This document shows, piece after piece, positions 9,034 through 21,328 of a stretch of 64,000 bases of DNA. Position 1 is the first letter of the stretch, and each line of letters opens with the position of its first letter. A model generated the notes under the pieces. The model did not search any database, was not told the DNA's origin, and saw only the letters and a program-made list of their open reading frames with translations. The translations under genes and the position numbers were made by a program. This stretch comes from an uncultured Clostridia bacterium (GTDB taxonomy: Bacteria > Bacillota > Clostridia > UBA1212 > UBA1255). The stretch is taken from positions 62,001 through 126,000 of the forward strand of contig CAJFUB010000007.1 of NCBI GenBank assembly GCA_904420095.1, in the 5' to 3' direction.

Positions 9034-10203
9034 TTATCCGTATATGTCGCAGAGCACTTCCCCAAATAATTGGGCGGAAGCTTCTGCTTCCGAGGTCAGG
9101 TTTCCGTCGAATCCGATTTCTACCAGAATAGAATTTTCAACAAATCCCTGATTATAGGGATTTCGTCTGAGATCGATCTGGCGGACGATCCCCGGAACTT
9201 TTTCCTCCAGCTTTTCCATGATCAGCATGCACAGCTTGAAGTTATCCTCCCAATACGGATTTGCAGAATCGGAGCGATCCCCCGTCACCGGATCCCAGTC
9301 CAATCCGATTACAAAGGAAAACTGTGCGTAATTTACACCGTCCTTCTGCACGGTAGGGCCATATTTTTTGCCGTCCAGGGTGGCGGAATTTCGATGGAGA
9401 TCAATCTGCAGCTTGACATTTTTATGTTCTGCATAAATTTCGTTTAGACGCTGCGCGGCGTTGTCGTATGCGATGCTGGACTGAAGCCCTTCTTTAAAAA
9501 CCGTTTTGTCATGGAGCACGCTGATGCCGGAACCGGATACGATTGTATTCTGCAAAATATTTCCTGCGGCAACGACATTATTTTCCTCTCCCTCCGAAGT
9601 ATAGTGATCCAGATCGCTTTGCTCCGCGGCCGTTGCACAGTAGCCCTCGGTTGCATGTACATGATAAATCAGAATTTCACTGGCATCCATCGGCTCGATC
9701 ACAAGCGGTTTCTCCAAAATGTTCACTAAGTCAAGCCTTTCCGTGACATAGTCGTTCGCAATCTTAAAGTTACCAAGTGTAAAGGTACTTTTGGCTTCTT
9801 CAATGACCGTCGAGGTGGCCGTATTGTTTACAATGCCGCTCATCTGTGTTCCGGGAGCGGCTTTTGTCAGATTTGATGTGATCCCCGCATCGGAAAGGTT
9901 GAATGTATAATATTTATATAGAATATCGTTTGCTTCTGCGTTGTCTCCGCTGTCCGTATCATAGTTGCGGATTGCCGCAAAGCCCTCCAGTCCGCCGCCA
10001 TCAAAGGATTTTTCAAGAATGTTAGAGCGGACGCAGCGAATGGAATCAACAAAATTTGCGTATTTCTCCGAACCGATACCAACGCCGATCGCTTGGTTGA
10101 CCTTTGCGTGCGCGATGAAAAAACAGATAAGCAGAATCACTGCCTCCAGAGAAAAAAAGGCAATCAAAAGCTTAAAATCTTTTTTCTTTGTGATTTTATC
10201 CAT
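9034..10203 (-). CDS. spoIIP: Stage II sporulation protein P
   Basis: This 389-residue sporulation peptidoglycan hydrolase acts with SpoIID and SpoIIM in septal peptidoglycan degradation during engulfment. One membrane segment lies at residues ~12-30 ([20 protein letters not shown]), with the rest outside. The SpoIIP catalytic domain shows [21 protein letters not shown] and [12 protein letters not shown]. The ATG has AAGGAAGG upstream and overlaps the activase gene end by 8 nt. Together with spoIIE it marks the organism as belonging to an endospore-forming lineage. Confidence 0.95.
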   Translation of the reverse strand: MDKITKKKDFKLLIAFFSLEAVILLICFFIAHAKVNQAIGVGIGSEKYANFVDSIRCVRSNILEKSFDGGGLEGFAAIRNYDTDSGDNAEANDILYKYYTFNLSDAGITSNLTKAAPGTQMSGIVNNTATSTVIEEAKSTFTLGNFKIANDYVTERLDLVNILEKPLVIEPMDASEILIYHVHATEGYCATAAEQSDLDHYTSEGEENNVVAAGNILQNTIVSGSGISVLHDKTVFKEGLQSSIAYDNAAQRLNEIYAEHKNVKLQIDLHRNSATLDGKKYGPTVQKDGVNYAQFSFVIGLDWDPVTGDRSDSANPYWEDNFKLCMLIMEKLEEKVPGIVRQIDLRRNPYNQGFVENSILVEIGFDGNLTSEAEASAQLFGEVLCDIYG

Positions 10204-13200
10204 TGTTTTCGCCTTCCTTATTCAGATTCTTAAATGCAGTGGACAGCATCAGACGGATCCGGTTCAGCTGATTGACTTCGCTTGCGCCGGGGTCGTAATC
10301 GACCGCAACAATATTGGATTCCGGGTACAGCTTTCTAAGGGCTTTAATCATGCCCTTCCCCGTGACATGATTCGGCAGACAGGCGAACGGCTGCATGCAT
10401 ACGATATTCGGCGTACCGGAGTGAATCAGCTCCAGCATTTCCGCCGTCAGGAACCAGCCCTCCCCCGTATTGTTTCCGTGTGAGAGCACCTTACCCGCCG
10501 CATCCGCAAGCGTATAGATGTCGGAAGGAGGCGTAAAGCGTTTGCTGGCCGCCAAATATTTTTTCATAGGCTTTCGGAACATCTCGATAACCCGAATGGC
10601 AATACGGGAAATCTGTTTGGCGGAATATTTGTTGCTGAGCTCCTTGTGTTTATAGATCGCTCCATAACAGCAGTAAAGCAGGAAGTCCATCAGGTCCGGC
10701 ATGACCGCTTCTGCGCCCTCTTTTTCGATCAGATCGACTACGAAATTGTTTGCCGTAGGATGAAATTTGACCAGGATTTCCCCCACCAGACCGACGCGCG
10801 GCTTTTTGATGTCTTTCAGCGGCAGCCGATCGAAATCGTTCACAATGCCTCGAATGTTTGCGCGGTAAGAGGAGATACTCGGATGCTTCAATGATTTTCT
10901 GCAAATCTCATTCCACTTGTGATACAGTGCGTTTGCGGAGCCCTCCTCCTGCTCATACGGCCGTGTCTTATAAAGCACGCGCATGAAAAGGTCTCCGTAG
11001 CAGACGGCCATCATTGCGGATTCCAGTAATTTCAAAGAAATCTTAAATCCGGGATTGCTTTCAAGGCCCGCCGTACTCAGCGAAATAACCGGGATATGCG
11101 CAAGTCCCAGATCCTTGAGCGCCTTCCGGATAAAAGCTATATAGTTTGTCGCCCGGCAGCCGCCCCCTGTCTGGGTAATCAGAAGAGCCGTTTTGTTAAG
11201 GTCGTATTTTCCAGATTTCAGCGCCTCCACAAACTGACCTACGACAATGATGGACGGATAACAGGCGTCGTTATTGACATATTTGAGACCGTAATCGACC
11301 GCATTCCGATCATTAGAAGGCAATACCTCGAAACGATAGCCGCAGTTGTTGAAGGCCTCGGCAACAAGATCAAAATGAATCGGAGACATTTGCGGCGCTA
11401 GAATCGTATACTGACTGCGCATGCTTTTTGTAAATACGACTCTAGGAGAGGCATAGCTTCTGACGGAAAGATTTCGCTTCGGATTCCTGTCCCGATCCGC
11501 CATGGCGGCTTTTAGAGAGCGGATCCGAATGCGTACCGCGCCGAGATTGGAGCCCTCGTCGATCTTAAGGCACGTGTATATTTTTCCGGCAGATAAAAGA
11601 ATTTCTTCAACCTGATCCGTCGTGACGGCGTCAAGTCCGCAGCCGAACGAGTTCAGCTGGATCAGCTCCATGTCTTTCTGCGTCCGAACATAATCCGCCG
11701 CGCGGTACAGTCTTGAGTGGTAAACCCATTGGTTGACGACGCGGATCGGCGTCTCCAGATTTCCCAGATGAGACACGGAATCTTCCGTAAGCACGGCAAA
11801 ATCATAGGAAGCGATCAGCTCTGGGATCCCGTGATTGATTTCCGGATCAAGATGATAAGGCCTGCCCGCCAGCACGATCATCTTGATGCCGTTCTCACGG
11901 GCGTATTCGATGATCTCCTCGGCCTTCTTTCTGATGTCCGCCTTAAAGCGGTCGTATTCCGTATATGCAGCTTCCGCCGCGCTCCGGATTTCCGCCTCCT
12001 GACAGCCGTAGGGTGCGAATACTTCATACAGCCGTTCTGCCATACGCTTTTTGTCATAAATGGGCAGAAACGGATGGATAAAGTCCACATTATTTTCTGC
12101 AAGCAGATCCATATTGTTCCGGATGACTTCCGGGTAAGAAGTGACGATCGGACAATTATAATGATTGTTGGCCTTCAGATCCTCTTTCTGCTCATACGGA
12201 AGCGAAGGATAAAAAATCCTTTTTACTCCCTTATGCACAAGATTTGCGATATGTCCGTGTACCAGCTTGGCCGGATAGCAGACGGACTCGGAGGGAATCG
12301 TTTCCATTCCCTCCGCAAGCAGCGCTTTGCTGCTTGGATCGGAAAGAATCACGCGGAAGCCAAGCTGCGTAAAAAACGTAAACCAGAACGGATAGTTTTC
12401 ATATAGATTCAGAGCGCGCGGAAGGCCGATTTCGCCCTTCGGTGCGTCTTCTGCGGCAAGCGGTTTGTAGAATTCAAACAGACGGCCGTATTTATATCGG
12501 AACAGATTCAGACGGTCTCTTGTTTCCTTGCCGGCGGAAGTCCTATGAGAAGCATCGCCTTTTTCGCATCGATTTCCGGATACGAAAATTTTACCGTCGG
12601 AAAATTGGTTGATGGTCAGAAGACAGTTATTGGTACATTTTCCGCAGCGTACTTTTCGAATTTCCGTTTTGATGTGAAGCGCTTCCTCAGGATTCAGCAG
12701 CGTCGTAGCGGCGCTGTCTCCCCGTTCGTGAAATTCGTTTTTCGCAATCAGGGCACAGCCGTAGGCTCCCATAAGCCCTGCGATATCCGGGCGAACCGCT
12801 TCCCGCTCCGAAATAATTTCAAAGCAGCGCAGGATCGCATCGTTGTAAAAGGTTCCGCCCTGTACGATCAGCTTTTCGCCCATCTCCTCGGGGGTTTTGA
12901 TTTTGATTACCTTAGTAAGCGCATTCCGAATCACGGAGTAAGAAAGGCCTGCGGAAATATCTGCTACGCTTGCCCCTTCCTTCTGCGCCTGCTTGACGCG
13001 CGAATTCATAAACACGGTGCATCTGGAGCCCAGATCCACCGGTTTTTTTGCTTTCAGCGCCTCTGCCGCAAATTCTGTCACATCGATCGCCAGCGACGTG
13101 GCAAACGCCTCTATAAAAGAACCGCAGCCGGAGGAGCAGGCTTCGTTCAGCATGATGCTTTGGATTACGCCGTCTTTAATTTTAAGGCACTTCATATCCT

Positions 13201-14491
13201 GCCCGCCGATATCCAATATGAAGTCGACGCCCGGCAGGAATTTCTCGGCGGCTTTATAGTGAGCAATCGTTTCGATTTCCCCGATATCGATTCCGAGCGC
13301 TGTTTTGATCAGTCCCTCCCCGTATCCCGTAACGGCGGAAAATGCGATTTTTGCATGCTCGGGAAGAAGACGATAGATATCATTCAATATTTTCAGCGCA
13401 GAATGAAAGGGACTTCCAAAGTTGCTGGCATACCACGAATAAAGGATTTCATCATTTTCTCCGATCACGACGGCCTTGGTCGTCGTGGAGCCGGCGTCAA
13501 TGCCCAGATAGCAGTTTCCCTGATATTCGCGGATGTCGCCGCGCGGCGCTTTTGCCGCGCTGTGGCGCTTCCGAAAGGCCTCTAATTCTTCGTCGTTCTG
13601 AAAAAGCGGCTGCAGCCTTCCAATTTCGTCGGATTCTACGGTGAGAATTTCGGGAAGCTTCGCTCGAATATCGGAAAGGCGGTATATTTTACGCAGACCG
13701 TCCGCACGATTTCGGCACTCCGAGGCGTATGCGGCGCCGAGCGCAACAAACAGATGCGAATTGACAGGAAAAATAACTTCTTCGTCGCGGAGTCCGAGCG
13801 TTTCGATGAAACGGCGGCGAAGCTCGGAAAGATAATTGAGCGGTCCGCCGAGAAACGCAACGTTTCCGGTGATCCGCCTGCCGCAGGCAAGGCCGCTGAT
13901 TGTCTGGTTTACAACGGATTGAAAAACAGAGGCGGCAATATCTTCTTTTGCCGCGCCTTCGTTGAGCAAGGGCTGAATATCCGTTTTGGCAAAAACGCCG
14001 CACCGCGCCGCAATCGGATAAATAGTCGTATGCTTTTTTGCAAGCTCATTCAGTCCGGAGGCATCCGTTTTCAAAAGGATCGCCATCTGATCGATAAACG
14101 CTCCGGTTCCGCCTGCGCACGTTCCGTTCATCCTCTGCTCGACGGGGTTTTCAAGATAAATGATTTTGGCGTCTTCTCCGCCGAGCTCGATCACCACGGA
14201 TGTTTCCGGAATTAAACGCTCCACCGCCTCGGTAGAAGCGACGACTTCCTGCACGAACGGCAGATCCAGCCATTTTGCCACGAGCATTCCGCCCGAGCCG
14301 GTGACATTTACGGACGCTTCGCAGGCCTCGTACTTTGAAAAGGCCTCCGTAAGCACATCATAGATCGTTTTTCGGATATCCGAATAATGCCGCTGGTATT
14401 TGCTATAAAGAATATTGTCTTTTTCGTCTAAAATTACAATTTTAACAGTCGTGGAGCCGACATCCAGGCCCACTCTGAGAATTTCACTCAT
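10196..14491 (-). CDS. Giant 2-hydroxyacyl-CoA dehydratase activase-related protein
   Basis: This protein of ~1431 residues has two tandem BadF/HgdC-type ASKHA ATPase domains. Domain one: [35 protein letters not shown]. Domain two (from ~340): [48 protein letters not shown] cysteine cluster (~650), a DUF2229 region ([17 protein letters not shown]) and a C-terminal HgdB/HgdA-like part follow. HgdC proteins use ATP to drive one electron from a 4Fe-4S cluster onto radical dehydratases. This long fused form is widespread in anaerobes, but its substrate is unknown and no dehydratase genes are nearby. The start was chosen at 14491 ([10 protein letters not shown]), 8 nt inside aspS. Confidence 0.85.
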   Translation of the reverse strand: MSEILRVGLDVGSTTVKIVILDEKDNILYSKYQRHYSDIRKTIYDVLTEAFSKYEACEASVNVTGSGGMLVAKWLDLPFVQEVVASTEAVERLIPETSVVIELGGEDAKIIYLENPVEQRMNGTCAGGTGAFIDQMAILLKTDASGLNELAKKHTTIYPIAARCGVFAKTDIQPLLNEGAAKEDIAASVFQSVVNQTISGLACGRRITGNVAFLGGPLNYLSELRRRFIETLGLRDEEVIFPVNSHLFVALGAAYASECRNRADGLRKIYRLSDIRAKLPEILTVESDEIGRLQPLFQNDEELEAFRKRHSAAKAPRGDIREYQGNCYLGIDAGSTTTKAVVIGENDEILYSWYASNFGSPFHSALKILNDIYRLLPEHAKIAFSAVTGYGEGLIKTALGIDIGEIETIAHYKAAEKFLPGVDFILDIGGQDMKCLKIKDGVIQSIMLNEACSSGCGSFIEAFATSLAIDVTEFAAEALKAKKPVDLGSRCTVFMNSRVKQAQKEGASVADISAGLSYSVIRNALTKVIKIKTPEEMGEKLIVQGGTFYNDAILRCFEIISEREAVRPDIAGLMGAYGCALIAKNEFHERGDSAATTLLNPEEALHIKTEIRKVRCGKCTNNCLLTINQFSDGKIFVSGNRCEKGDASHRTSAGKETRDRLNLFRYKYGRLFEFYKPLAAEDAPKGEIGLPRALNLYENYPFWFTFFTQLGFRVILSDPSSKALLAEGMETIPSESVCYPAKLVHGHIANLVHKGVKRIFYPSLPYEQKEDLKANNHYNCPIVTSYPEVIRNNMDLLAENNVDFIHPFLPIYDKKRMAERLYEVFAPYGCQEAEIRSAAEAAYTEYDRFKADIRKKAEEIIEYARENGIKMIVLAGRPYHLDPEINHGIPELIASYDFAVLTEDSVSHLGNLETPIRVVNQWVYHSRLYRAADYVRTQKDMELIQLNSFGCGLDAVTTDQVEEILLSAGKIYTCLKIDEGSNLGAVRIRIRSLKAAMADRDRNPKRNLSVRSYASPRVVFTKSMRSQYTILAPQMSPIHFDLVAEAFNNCGYRFEVLPSNDRNAVDYGLKYVNNDACYPSIIVVGQFVEALKSGKYDLNKTALLITQTGGGCRATNYIAFIRKALKDLGLAHIPVISLSTAGLESNPGFKISLKLLESAMMAVCYGDLFMRVLYKTRPYEQEEGSANALYHKWNEICRKSLKHPSISSYRANIRGIVNDFDRLPLKDIKKPRVGLVGEILVKFHPTANNFVVDLIEKEGAEAVMPDLMDFLLYCCYGAIYKHKELSNKYSAKQISRIAIRVIEMFRKPMKKYLAASKRFTPPSDIYTLADAAGKVLSHGNNTGEGWFLTAEMLELIHSGTPNIVCMQPFACLPNHVTGKGMIKALRKLYPESNIVAVDYDPGASEVNQLNRIRLMLSTAFKNLNKEGENNG

Positions 14492-16286
14492 TCTGATCCG
14501 TATCCTTTTCTTCTGGAACAATTCTGATATTCAGGTCTCGGAGCTGCTGCTCTTCTACGTAATCCGGGGCCGAGGACATTAGACAGGAGGCGTTCTGTAC
14601 TTTCGGGAAGGCAATCGTATCTTTGATATTGTCCGTTCCGCAGATCAGCATGGCAAGCCTGTCGAGGCCATATGCCAGGCCTCCGTGCGGAGGCGCGCCG
14701 TATTGAAAGGCATCCAGCAGGAATCCGAAACGATCCTGCGCAGTTTCTTCGGTAAAGCCCAGCGCTCGAAACATCTTCTGCTGCAGCGCCCGGTCATGGA
14801 TTCTGATACTGCCGCCGCCAATTTCATATCCGTTCAGAACGATATCGTAGGCGCTTGCCCGAACGCGGCCAGGATCGCTTTCTATTTTATCGCAGTCCTC
14901 CGGCAGCGGCGACGTAAACGGATGATGCATCGCAACATAGCGCTGCTCTTCCTCCGAATATTCGAACAGCGGGAATTCCGTGATCCACAAAAAGGCAAAG
15001 CGGCTTTCATCGATCAAGCCGAGCTTTTTTCCGAGCTCGCAGCGAAGCGCAGCAAGCACGGTATAGACGGTGTCGCTTTTTCCGGAAACGATACAGATCA
15101 AATCGCCCGTCCCGGCGCCCGTAAGCGTGATGATCGTCGAGATTTCTTCCGGGGTAAGAACCTTTGAAATCGAGGAACGGATTTCGTTCTCGCCCACCGA
15201 AATCCACGCCATGCCGCTTCCTCCCTGCGTTTTTACAAATTCTGTGAGCTTATCGATCTCTTTTCTGGAAAAATGCCCGGCCGGAGCGGCGATCGCTCTT
15301 ACGGCGCCGCCCTCGTTTACGGCATTGGCAAAAATACCGAAGGAGCAGCCGGCCGCAAAATCCGAGAGATCCGTAAGCTCAAGCCCGAATCGAATATCCG
15401 GCTTGTCGCATCCGAAGCGCCGCATCGCTTCCCGATACGGGATACGCGGAAACGGCGTTTCCAAATCGAGTCCGAGCGTTTCCGCAAAGAGCCGTTTCAG
15501 AAAGCCCTCATTGATTTCAATGACGTCGTCGATTCCGACGAAAGACATTTCAAGGTCGATCTGCGTAAACTCAGGCTGCCTGTCCGCACGCAGGTCCTCG
15601 TCGCGGAAGCACTTTGCAATCTGCATGTAACGGTCGAAGCCGGAAATCATCAAAAGCTGCTTAAACAGCTGAGGCGATTGCGGAAGCGCATAGAATTTTC
15701 CCCTGTGAATCCGACTGGGCACGAGATAGTCGCGAGCCCCCTCCGGCGTGCTTTTCGTCAGAAACGGCGTTTCGATCTCAATAAAACCGTTCTCCGCAAA
15801 ATAGTCGCGCGCAGTTTTTGCGATCTGATGGCGCAGGAGCAGATTCCGCTGCAGTGAAGGCCTCCTGAGATCCAAGTAGCGGTATTTCAGCCTGGTCGCC
15901 TCGCTGACGCTTGCCTTATCGTCGATATGGAACGGCGGCGTCTGCGCTTCATTTAAAATACGGAGCTCCATTACGGCCACTTCGATCTCTCCCGTTTTCA
16001 TTTTCGGGTTAAGCGCTTCGGGCGCTCTGCGCCTTATTGTTCCCTTTGCGGCCAAAACGTATTCGTTCCGTACAGAGGCGGCCTTATCAAAAAGCGCGGC
16101 ATCCGTGTCGGAATCAAACACAAGCTGTATGATTCCCGTGCGGTCTCTCAAATCTATAAAAATCAGGCTGCCCAAATTTCTTGTTTTTGCGGTCCAGCCT
16201 GCCAGTACGACTTCTTTTCCGATATCTGCCGCGGATAATTCTCCGTTATAGCAGGTTCTTTTCCATCCGTTCATCGTTTCTGCCAT
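14484..16286 (-). CDS. aspS: Aspartyl-tRNA synthetase
   Basis: This 600-residue class II synthetase charges tRNA-Asp. An N-terminal OB fold binds the anticodon. Motif 2 is [19 protein letters not shown], and a bacterial GAD insertion domain occupies ~290-410. Motif 3 is [15 protein letters not shown] near the C terminus. Length and architecture are those of the long bacterial AspRS. Whether it also charges tRNA-Asn cannot be read directly. The ATG has AAGGA upstream, and a strong promoter precedes the gene. Confidence 0.97.
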   Translation of the reverse strand: MAETMNGWKRTCYNGELSAADIGKEVVLAGWTAKTRNLGSLIFIDLRDRTGIIQLVFDSDTDAALFDKAASVRNEYVLAAKGTIRRRAPEALNPKMKTGEIEVAVMELRILNEAQTPPFHIDDKASVSEATRLKYRYLDLRRPSLQRNLLLRHQIAKTARDYFAENGFIEIETPFLTKSTPEGARDYLVPSRIHRGKFYALPQSPQLFKQLLMISGFDRYMQIAKCFRDEDLRADRQPEFTQIDLEMSFVGIDDVIEINEGFLKRLFAETLGLDLETPFPRIPYREAMRRFGCDKPDIRFGLELTDLSDFAAGCSFGIFANAVNEGGAVRAIAAPAGHFSRKEIDKLTEFVKTQGGSGMAWISVGENEIRSSISKVLTPEEISTIITLTGAGTGDLICIVSGKSDTVYTVLAALRCELGKKLGLIDESRFAFLWITEFPLFEYSEEEQRYVAMHHPFTSPLPEDCDKIESDPGRVRASAYDIVLNGYEIGGGSIRIHDRALQQKMFRALGFTEETAQDRFGFLLDAFQYGAPPHGGLAYGLDRLAMLICGTDNIKDTIAFPKVQNASCLMSSAPDYVEEQQLRDLNIRIVPEEKDTDQNE

Positions 16287-16325
16287 GTGTTTTCCTTCCC
16301 CTCATATCAAGTAAAATCAACAGAA

Positions 16326-16354
16326 ATTTTATATTAAACGACGAAATCTGTCAA
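16326..16354 (-). promoter_or_regulatory. Sigma-A-type promoter for aspS
   Basis: On the minus strand, TTGACA, a 17-nt spacer and TAAAAT lie ~40 nt upstream of the aspS start, in the short gap after mutS2. This is a near-consensus housekeeping promoter. No T-box leader fits in the remaining ~35 nt. Confidence 0.7.
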
Positions 16355-16355
16355 T

Positions 16356-18749
16356 TCATTTTAACGTGACGATCGTCACGCCGGTATCGCCTTCTCCAAA
16401 AGATCCGAGGCGATAAGAGGCTACGGCTTTGCAGGTTTTCAGATATCCCTGGATGCCTGCCCGCAGAGCGCCCGTCCCCTTCCCGTGAATAATAGAGAAC
16501 TGGTTTTGCTTTGCCAGGATGGCGTCGTGAATCTGCCGTTCTATGACAGGAATCGCTTCGTCTACCGTCATCCCGCGGACATCAAGCTCCGTTTTGATCG
16601 ACAGCGCTTTCATTTGTGCGGCGCCGGATTTTTCGCGATTTCCGGAAGCTCGCTGTGCTGCGGGCTCGGTCTCCCGGCGCAGATCGCCAAGCGGAACGTA
16701 CAGCTTCATGATTCCCGCCTGGACGTACACGGTTCCATCCTTGCTCGGCGCCTTCAATACGGTTCCTTTTCCGTTTAAGCTCAGAATGCGGACCGTTTCT
16801 CCCTCGCGAAGGTTTTCTGGAGGACTGGAGTCCGTCAGATTATCCCGAAAAGCGCTGCCAAGCGCGTCGTCCGTCTCATCACAGAAATTTCGAAATTCTC
16901 TGGCAGCGGTTTCCGCTTCGCGTAGCGCCGAAGCCGGATTTTTTCCTTTCTCCAGCTCCGACGCCGTACGGCGAAGCTCGGAAAGTAATTTGTCGGAGGC
17001 GATTCTTGCCCTGCTCAAAACGGCGCGCGCATCTTCCCTCGCTTTTGCAAGCAGCTCGTTTTTTTGTTTGAGAAACGCTTCCTTCTCCTTTGCGATTTCT
17101 TCGCGAAGACGCGCGGAATCCCTGCGGAGCGTTTCTGCCTCTTCGCGATCCGTGTCGATCCGTTTGCGGCTGTCTTCAATTCCCCGCAGCATATCCTCGA
17201 AGCGCAGATCTTCGCTGGTCAAAAATTCCTTTGCGCGTTCTGTAATTTGCGGATCCAGTCCGAGCTTCTTCGATATTTCAAAGGCGTTGCTTTTCCCCGG
17301 CACGCCGATCAGCAGGCGGTAGGTCGGCCGCAGCGTTTCCGTGTCAAATTCGCATGAGGCGTTTATAAATCCGGGCGTCGTCGAAGCAAACACCTTCAGC
17401 TCGCTGTAATGCGTCGTAGCAAATACGCTTGCGCCCATCTGGTGCAGGCATTCGAGGATCGCCATAGCAAGCGCAGCGCCCTCTGTCGGATCGGTACCGG
17501 CGCCAAGCTCATCAAGCAGAACCAAGGAATGTTCTCCGCAGCAGTCCAAAATCCGGACGATATTTTTCATATGCGCGGAAAAGGTGCTGAGGCTTTGTGA
17601 AATGCTCTGCTCGTCTCCGATATCCGCGTATACTCCATTATATATACTAAGCTCGCTCTTTTCCTCTGCCGGAATCAGCAGCCCGGACTGCATCATCAGC
17701 GTCAGAAGGCCGACTGTTTTGAGCGCTACGGTTTTGCCTCCGGTGTTCGGACCGGTAATCAGCATGGCTTCCCGTTCGGACAGAAATACGGTGATGGGAA
17801 CGACGCGCTCTTTTGGGATCAGCGGATGCCTTGCGGAAAGCAGGGAAATTTTGCCGGATTCGTTCAAAAGCGGACGTACGGCTTTCTGATCCAGCGCGAG
17901 CCTGGCTTTTGCAAATGTAAAATCCAAAAAAGAAATCACTTCAAGATTATGCAGAAGCACGCTTTCCTTTTCTCCGACTTCTTCGGAGAGCTCTGAAAGA
18001 ATCCGCTTGATTTCTTCCGCTTCTCGAACCTTCAGCTCCCGGATCCGGTTGTTCGCCTCCACCACGAAGGCCGGTTCAATAAACAGCGTCTGTCCGGAAG
18101 CAGACGTATCATGTACGATTCCGTTGATTTCGCCCCGGAATTCCGTCTTGACGGGGATGCAGTACCGATCGCCGCGCATTGTTACCACCGCATCCTGTAT
18201 GGATTTTGCATAACGAGAGGAATGAAGCAGATCGTTTAGCTTCTCTTTGATTGCGGTCTGCGCGGAAAGAATTTGTTTTCTGATTGCGTAAAGCTCCGGA
18301 CTTGCTTCATCGGCGATTTCCTCTTCAGAGACGATGCAGCGGTTGATTTTTTCTTCCAGCAATCTGTTCTCAGAAAGCTCAGAGATGAATGCGGAAACGG
18401 AATTTTCTGCATCGCTCTCTGCGGAGGCATTGTACTGAAGCATGCGTCTGCAGGCGCGGAGCAGTCCGGATACGCTGAGCAGCTCGGAGAGGCTCAGCAT
18501 GGCTCCCGTGGCACTGCGGCGAAGCGCGCCCCGAAGATCCTTTATTCCGGCGAGCGGAGGCATTCCGCGCTTTATGATAAAGAATACGGCGTCTTCCGTT
18601 TCACACAGTGCTTTCCGGATTTCGTCCGGCGCCGTCATCGGCCGCAGCGTTCGGATCCGCTCTTTGGCCAGCTCGCAGCTGGCCAGGGCTTCCAGCCTTT
18701 CCAGAATGATATTATATTCCAGTGTTTCCAGTGTCTTTTCTAGCAGCAA
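16356..18749 (-). CDS. mutS2: Endonuclease MutS2
   Basis: This protein has ~797 residues from a TTG at 18749. MutS core domains are followed by an ABC-type ATPase: Walker [15 protein letters not shown], then [19 protein letters not shown] (Walker B). A coiled-coil clamp rich in Arg/Glu covers ~500-640, and a C-terminal Smr nuclease domain shows [12 protein letters not shown] and [11 protein letters not shown]. The family suppresses recombination and acts on collided ribosomes. TTG was chosen because GGGAGGGG ends ~10 nt upstream and the family starts near [10 protein letters not shown]; an in-frame ATG at 18773 is the alternative. It overlaps the J-domain gene by 10 nt. Confidence 0.93.
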   Translation of the reverse strand: MLLEKTLETLEYNIILERLEALASCELAKERIRTLRPMTAPDEIRKALCETEDAVFFIIKRGMPPLAGIKDLRGALRRSATGAMLSLSELLSVSGLLRACRRMLQYNASAESDAENSVSAFISELSENRLLEEKINRCIVSEEEIADEASPELYAIRKQILSAQTAIKEKLNDLLHSSRYAKSIQDAVVTMRGDRYCIPVKTEFRGEINGIVHDTSASGQTLFIEPAFVVEANNRIRELKVREAEEIKRILSELSEEVGEKESVLLHNLEVISFLDFTFAKARLALDQKAVRPLLNESGKISLLSARHPLIPKERVVPITVFLSEREAMLITGPNTGGKTVALKTVGLLTLMMQSGLLIPAEEKSELSIYNGVYADIGDEQSISQSLSTFSAHMKNIVRILDCCGEHSLVLLDELGAGTDPTEGAALAMAILECLHQMGASVFATTHYSELKVFASTTPGFINASCEFDTETLRPTYRLLIGVPGKSNAFEISKKLGLDPQITERAKEFLTSEDLRFEDMLRGIEDSRKRIDTDREEAETLRRDSARLREEIAKEKEAFLKQKNELLAKAREDARAVLSRARIASDKLLSELRRTASELEKGKNPASALREAETAAREFRNFCDETDDALGSAFRDNLTDSSPPENLREGETVRILSLNGKGTVLKAPSKDGTVYVQAGIMKLYVPLGDLRRETEPAAQRASGNREKSGAAQMKALSIKTELDVRGMTVDEAIPVIERQIHDAILAKQNQFSIIHGKGTGALRAGIQGYLKTCKAVASYRLGSFGEGDTGVTIVTLK

Positions 18750-19354
18750 GAGATCAGGTCCCCTCCCATGCATTCGCAGCAGCAATCTGCGCAAATCAGA
18801 GAGGTGCAGCAGTCACAGGCGCTGTCCGTATTCCGATAGCCTCTTCCGTAGGATTGATTTCGGTAGGTATTTGCCGTATTCAGCATGGAATGATACGCTC
18901 TTTGATATGTGCTGTTGGACGGATCCATATTGACTGCTGTCTGATAATACTGCCTTGCGTTGTCGTACCAGCCGCGTCTTTTTGCTATTTCACCCATCAA
19001 ATAATACCAATATGCGGTTCTGTAGGCGGCGGACATGCGCTCAAGCTCGCTTTGTGCCTCGTCAAGCCGGTTGGCTTTGATGGCCTGCACGATCCGGCTG
19101 AACGCGGCGTCTCCGCTGTCGTACGTTCCCGCATCATAATAAGAACCGCTTTGCTGTGTTTTTCCGCTTGCGCGTTCCTTCATGATCGTGTCGTATGCTA
19201 AGTTGATTTCCTTGATTTTTTCGGAAGCAAGATCGGAAAGAGGATTGTCCACGTATTTATCGGGATGATATTTCTTAACAAGCTCCCGGTATGCTTTCTT
19301 GATTTCCTCGTCGCTTGCGTTCTCACTTACGCCTAAAACCTCATAGGGGTTCAT
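18740..19354 (-). CDS. J-domain protein with TPR-like segment and Cys-rich tail
   Basis: This 204-residue protein has a J-domain at residues 1-65 ([22 protein letters not shown] motif in KKYHPDKY), which would stimulate an Hsp70 ATPase. A helical TPR-like repeat follows at ~105-150 ([20 protein letters not shown]). The tail has at least eight cysteines within the last 30 residues ([16 protein letters not shown]), suggesting metal binding or membrane attachment. It lacks the DnaJ G/F region and zinc-finger repeats, so it is not the housekeeping DnaJ. It overlaps the DUF5685 gene by 14 nt; clostridial DUF5685 and J-domain genes often sit together. Confidence 0.85.
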   Translation of the reverse strand: MNPYEVLGVSENASDEEIKKAYRELVKKYHPDKYVDNPLSDLASEKIKEINLAYDTIMKERASGKTQQSGSYYDAGTYDSGDAAFSRIVQAIKANRLDEAQSELERMSAAYRTAYWYYLMGEIAKRRGWYDNARQYYQTAVNMDPSNSTYQRAYHSMLNTANTYRNQSYGRGYRNTDSACDCCTSLICADCCCECMGGDLISCC

Positions 19355-20273
19355 TCATTTCACCGCTTTCGTTGTTCTTTCCCGCCTGGCAGTCGCCGCA
19401 TTTCAGCTCGGTCGTATGCCGCATGCCGATGTAAAATAAATTATCTGCTACGCCTTTTGCGTTTCTGTAATTCAAATTTTCAGCTTCGTTTTTCTCTGCG
19501 ACGGCCTCTGTCAGCCGTTCCCATGCATCGGCGCAGTGCGCAAGACACATTTCCAAAATGAATTTTACCTCCGCGGCATCGAAGCGTTCTCCGTAACGGC
19601 AGGCCAGCACGTTATAACGTTTTTTCCTTCTGTCCTCAGAAAAGTCGGCTACCGCGTCGATCAAGTAAATCCATTTTCCGACATTATACCCTATTTTGCC
19701 GAGTAAATCCAATATTATCGGTTCGGAGCAAAAAACGTCGCTGTCCTTCCACATAAAAAGATCGGCCATCATGGAGGCAAAGGGCTCGCAGGCCGCGTCA
19801 ATGGAACTGCAGCCTTCTTTTTCGAGCTTTGTCAATTCCCGAATCGAAAAATAAACGGCATCCGCCGAGATCGGATATTTTGCGGCCGCTTTCCGAAATG
19901 CTCTGCGGATCGCCGTGCTTCCCGCTTTTGCAGCCAGATTTTTATCGTCATGCCAGCTGTCCAGCAATTTAAAATACATCATTAAAACGTTGACGCCGGC
20001 GGCGTAGTCCACGGCTTCGTTTCGGATCACCGCGTCTGATTTCTTCTGGGGGTGCGCAATGCAGTTTTTTCGCAGAATTTCCGGCGTGCCGATCTTTCCC
20101 GCGGCAATATTCAGAATCAGGGAAAGCACGGAGGTTTCGTTTACCAGACCAAACCGCGGAAGCTGACCAAAATTGCGGCTTATGCTTTTGCACACGCCGC
20201 AATAATACATTTTATAGCAATCATATTCTCTGAATTTCAGCTCTGGCTTGAAGGGAACCGCATATCCGAATAT
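19341..20273 (-). CDS. DUF5685 family protein, apparent AUA start
   Basis: This is a ~310-residue soluble helical protein of the DUF5685 family, function unknown. The first ATG in frame is at 20210 ([10 protein letters not shown]), but the frame continues upstream as [19 protein letters not shown], the normal beginning of the family, which starts MFGY. The codon at the expected Met position (20271-20273) is ATA. AAAGGGGTG ends 7 nt before it, which is ideal Shine-Dalgarno spacing, and no ATG, GTG or TTG is available there. Either AUA is used as a start or an ATG was mutated. The CxxC pair YYCGVCKSI may bind metal. It sits between pfkA and the J-domain gene. Confidence 0.75.
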   Translation of the reverse strand: MFGYAVPFKPELKFREYDCYKMYYCGVCKSISRNFGQLPRFGLVNETSVLSLILNIAAGKIGTPEILRKNCIAHPQKKSDAVIRNEAVDYAAGVNVLMMYFKLLDSWHDDKNLAAKAGSTAIRRAFRKAAAKYPISADAVYFSIRELTKLEKEGCSSIDAACEPFASMMADLFMWKDSDVFCSEPIILDLLGKIGYNVGKWIYLIDAVADFSEDRRKKRYNVLACRYGERFDAAEVKFILEMCLAHCADAWERLTEAVAEKNEAENLNYRNAKGVADNLFYIGMRHTTELKCGDCQAGKNNESGEMNEPL

Positions 20274-20293
20274 GGAAAAACACCCCTTTGTTA

Positions 20294-21262
20294 TTATAAA
20301 GAGAGCATTTTGCTCGTCTCGATCATCGACTCGTCAATGTGTTTTTTCATGTTTAGTGCTTCTTCGATGTCGATGGCGATATATTGCTCGTTCTTTTCCG
20401 CAATGATCTTATTTTTCTGCCCTTCCTGAAGGATCTCCGTCGCTTTGACCGCCATCAGGCTTGCGGCGACGCGGTCTCGGACCGTAGGGCTGCCGCCCCT
20501 TTGCTGATGGCCCAGGATCGTCGTCGTCGTGGAAATTCCGGTAATCGCATGGATTTCCTTCGCAATTTCCATCGTTCCGCCGACGCCCTCGGCAATAATG
20601 ACGATATAATGATGCTTGCCTCTGTTCCGGCATCCGATGATGGGCTGTATGATATCTGTGTCGATATTAAACTCCTTTTCCGGGAGAATACAAGCCTCGG
20701 CGCCGTCGGCAATGGCACAGTGAAGCGCAATATATCCGGCTCCCCGCCCCATGACCTCCACAACGCTGCAGCGCTCATGGGAAAACGCAGTGTCTTTGAT
20801 TTTATCGATCGCGTCTTTCACGGTATTCAGAGCCGTATCGAATCCGATCGTATAATCCGTGCAGTCGATGTCGTTGTCGATCGTAGCCGGAATTCCGATG
20901 ACGTTTACCCCCTCCCGCGCAAGATCGCGTGCGCCCCGGAAGGAGCCGTCTCCGCCGATTACGACAATGGCGTTGAGCTTGAATACCTCCGCCATACGCG
21001 CAGCTCTTTTAACGCCTTCAGGAGAATTAAATTCCTTGCTCCGGGAGGTCTGCAGAATCGTTCCGCCCCTGCTTATGATTTCGGATACGCTTCTGAGGTT
21101 CATTTCAAACATTTCGCCGTTCAAAAGTCCCTCGTATCCTTTTCTGATCCCATATACCTGAAATCCTCTGTAAATTCCGGATCTTACTACGGCTCGGATC
21201 GCGGCGTTCATGCCGGGCGCATCGCCTCCGGAAGTAAGGACACCGATTCTTTTTATCTCCAT
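20294..21262 (-). CDS. pfkA: ATP-dependent 6-phosphofructokinase
   Basis: This 322-residue glycolytic enzyme phosphorylates fructose 6-phosphate. N-terminal GVLTSGGDAPGMNAAIRAVV; GGDGSFRGA, where the second Gly of GGDGS is typical of ATP use rather than pyrophosphate; catalytic PATIDNDIDCTDYTIGFDTA; and sugar-binding EVMGRGAGYIA. Length equals the bacterial tetrameric type I enzyme. It has its own promoter whose -35 box lies in the dnaE 3' end. Confidence 0.96.
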   Translation of the reverse strand: MEIKRIGVLTSGGDAPGMNAAIRAVVRSGIYRGFQVYGIRKGYEGLLNGEMFEMNLRSVSEIISRGGTILQTSRSKEFNSPEGVKRAARMAEVFKLNAIVVIGGDGSFRGARDLAREGVNVIGIPATIDNDIDCTDYTIGFDTALNTVKDAIDKIKDTAFSHERCSVVEVMGRGAGYIALHCAIADGAEACILPEKEFNIDTDIIQPIIGCRNRGKHHYIVIIAEGVGGTMEIAKEIHAITGISTTTTILGHQQRGGSPTVRDRVAASLMAVKATEILQEGQKNKIIAEKNEQYIAIDIEEALNMKKHIDESMIETSKMLSL

Positions 21263-21299
21263 AAAATTGGCCTCCAGACGTTAAATTCTACGGAAATTA

Positions 21300-21328
21300 A
21301 TTATACTATAATCACGTAAGCGTTTCAA
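21300..21328 (-). promoter_or_regulatory. Sigma-A-type promoter for pfkA
   Basis: On the minus strand, TTGAAA, a 17-nt spacer and TATAAT match the consensus almost exactly. The -35 lies inside the final codons of dnaE, so pfkA can be expressed apart from the pgm-dnaE operon. Confidence 0.75.

Noticed and set aside
18773-18794. Upstream ATG starts for mutS2
   Set aside because: They lie deeper in the J-domain gene; the ribosome-like GGGAGGGG and family alignment favour TTG 18749, although ATG 18773 is not excluded.
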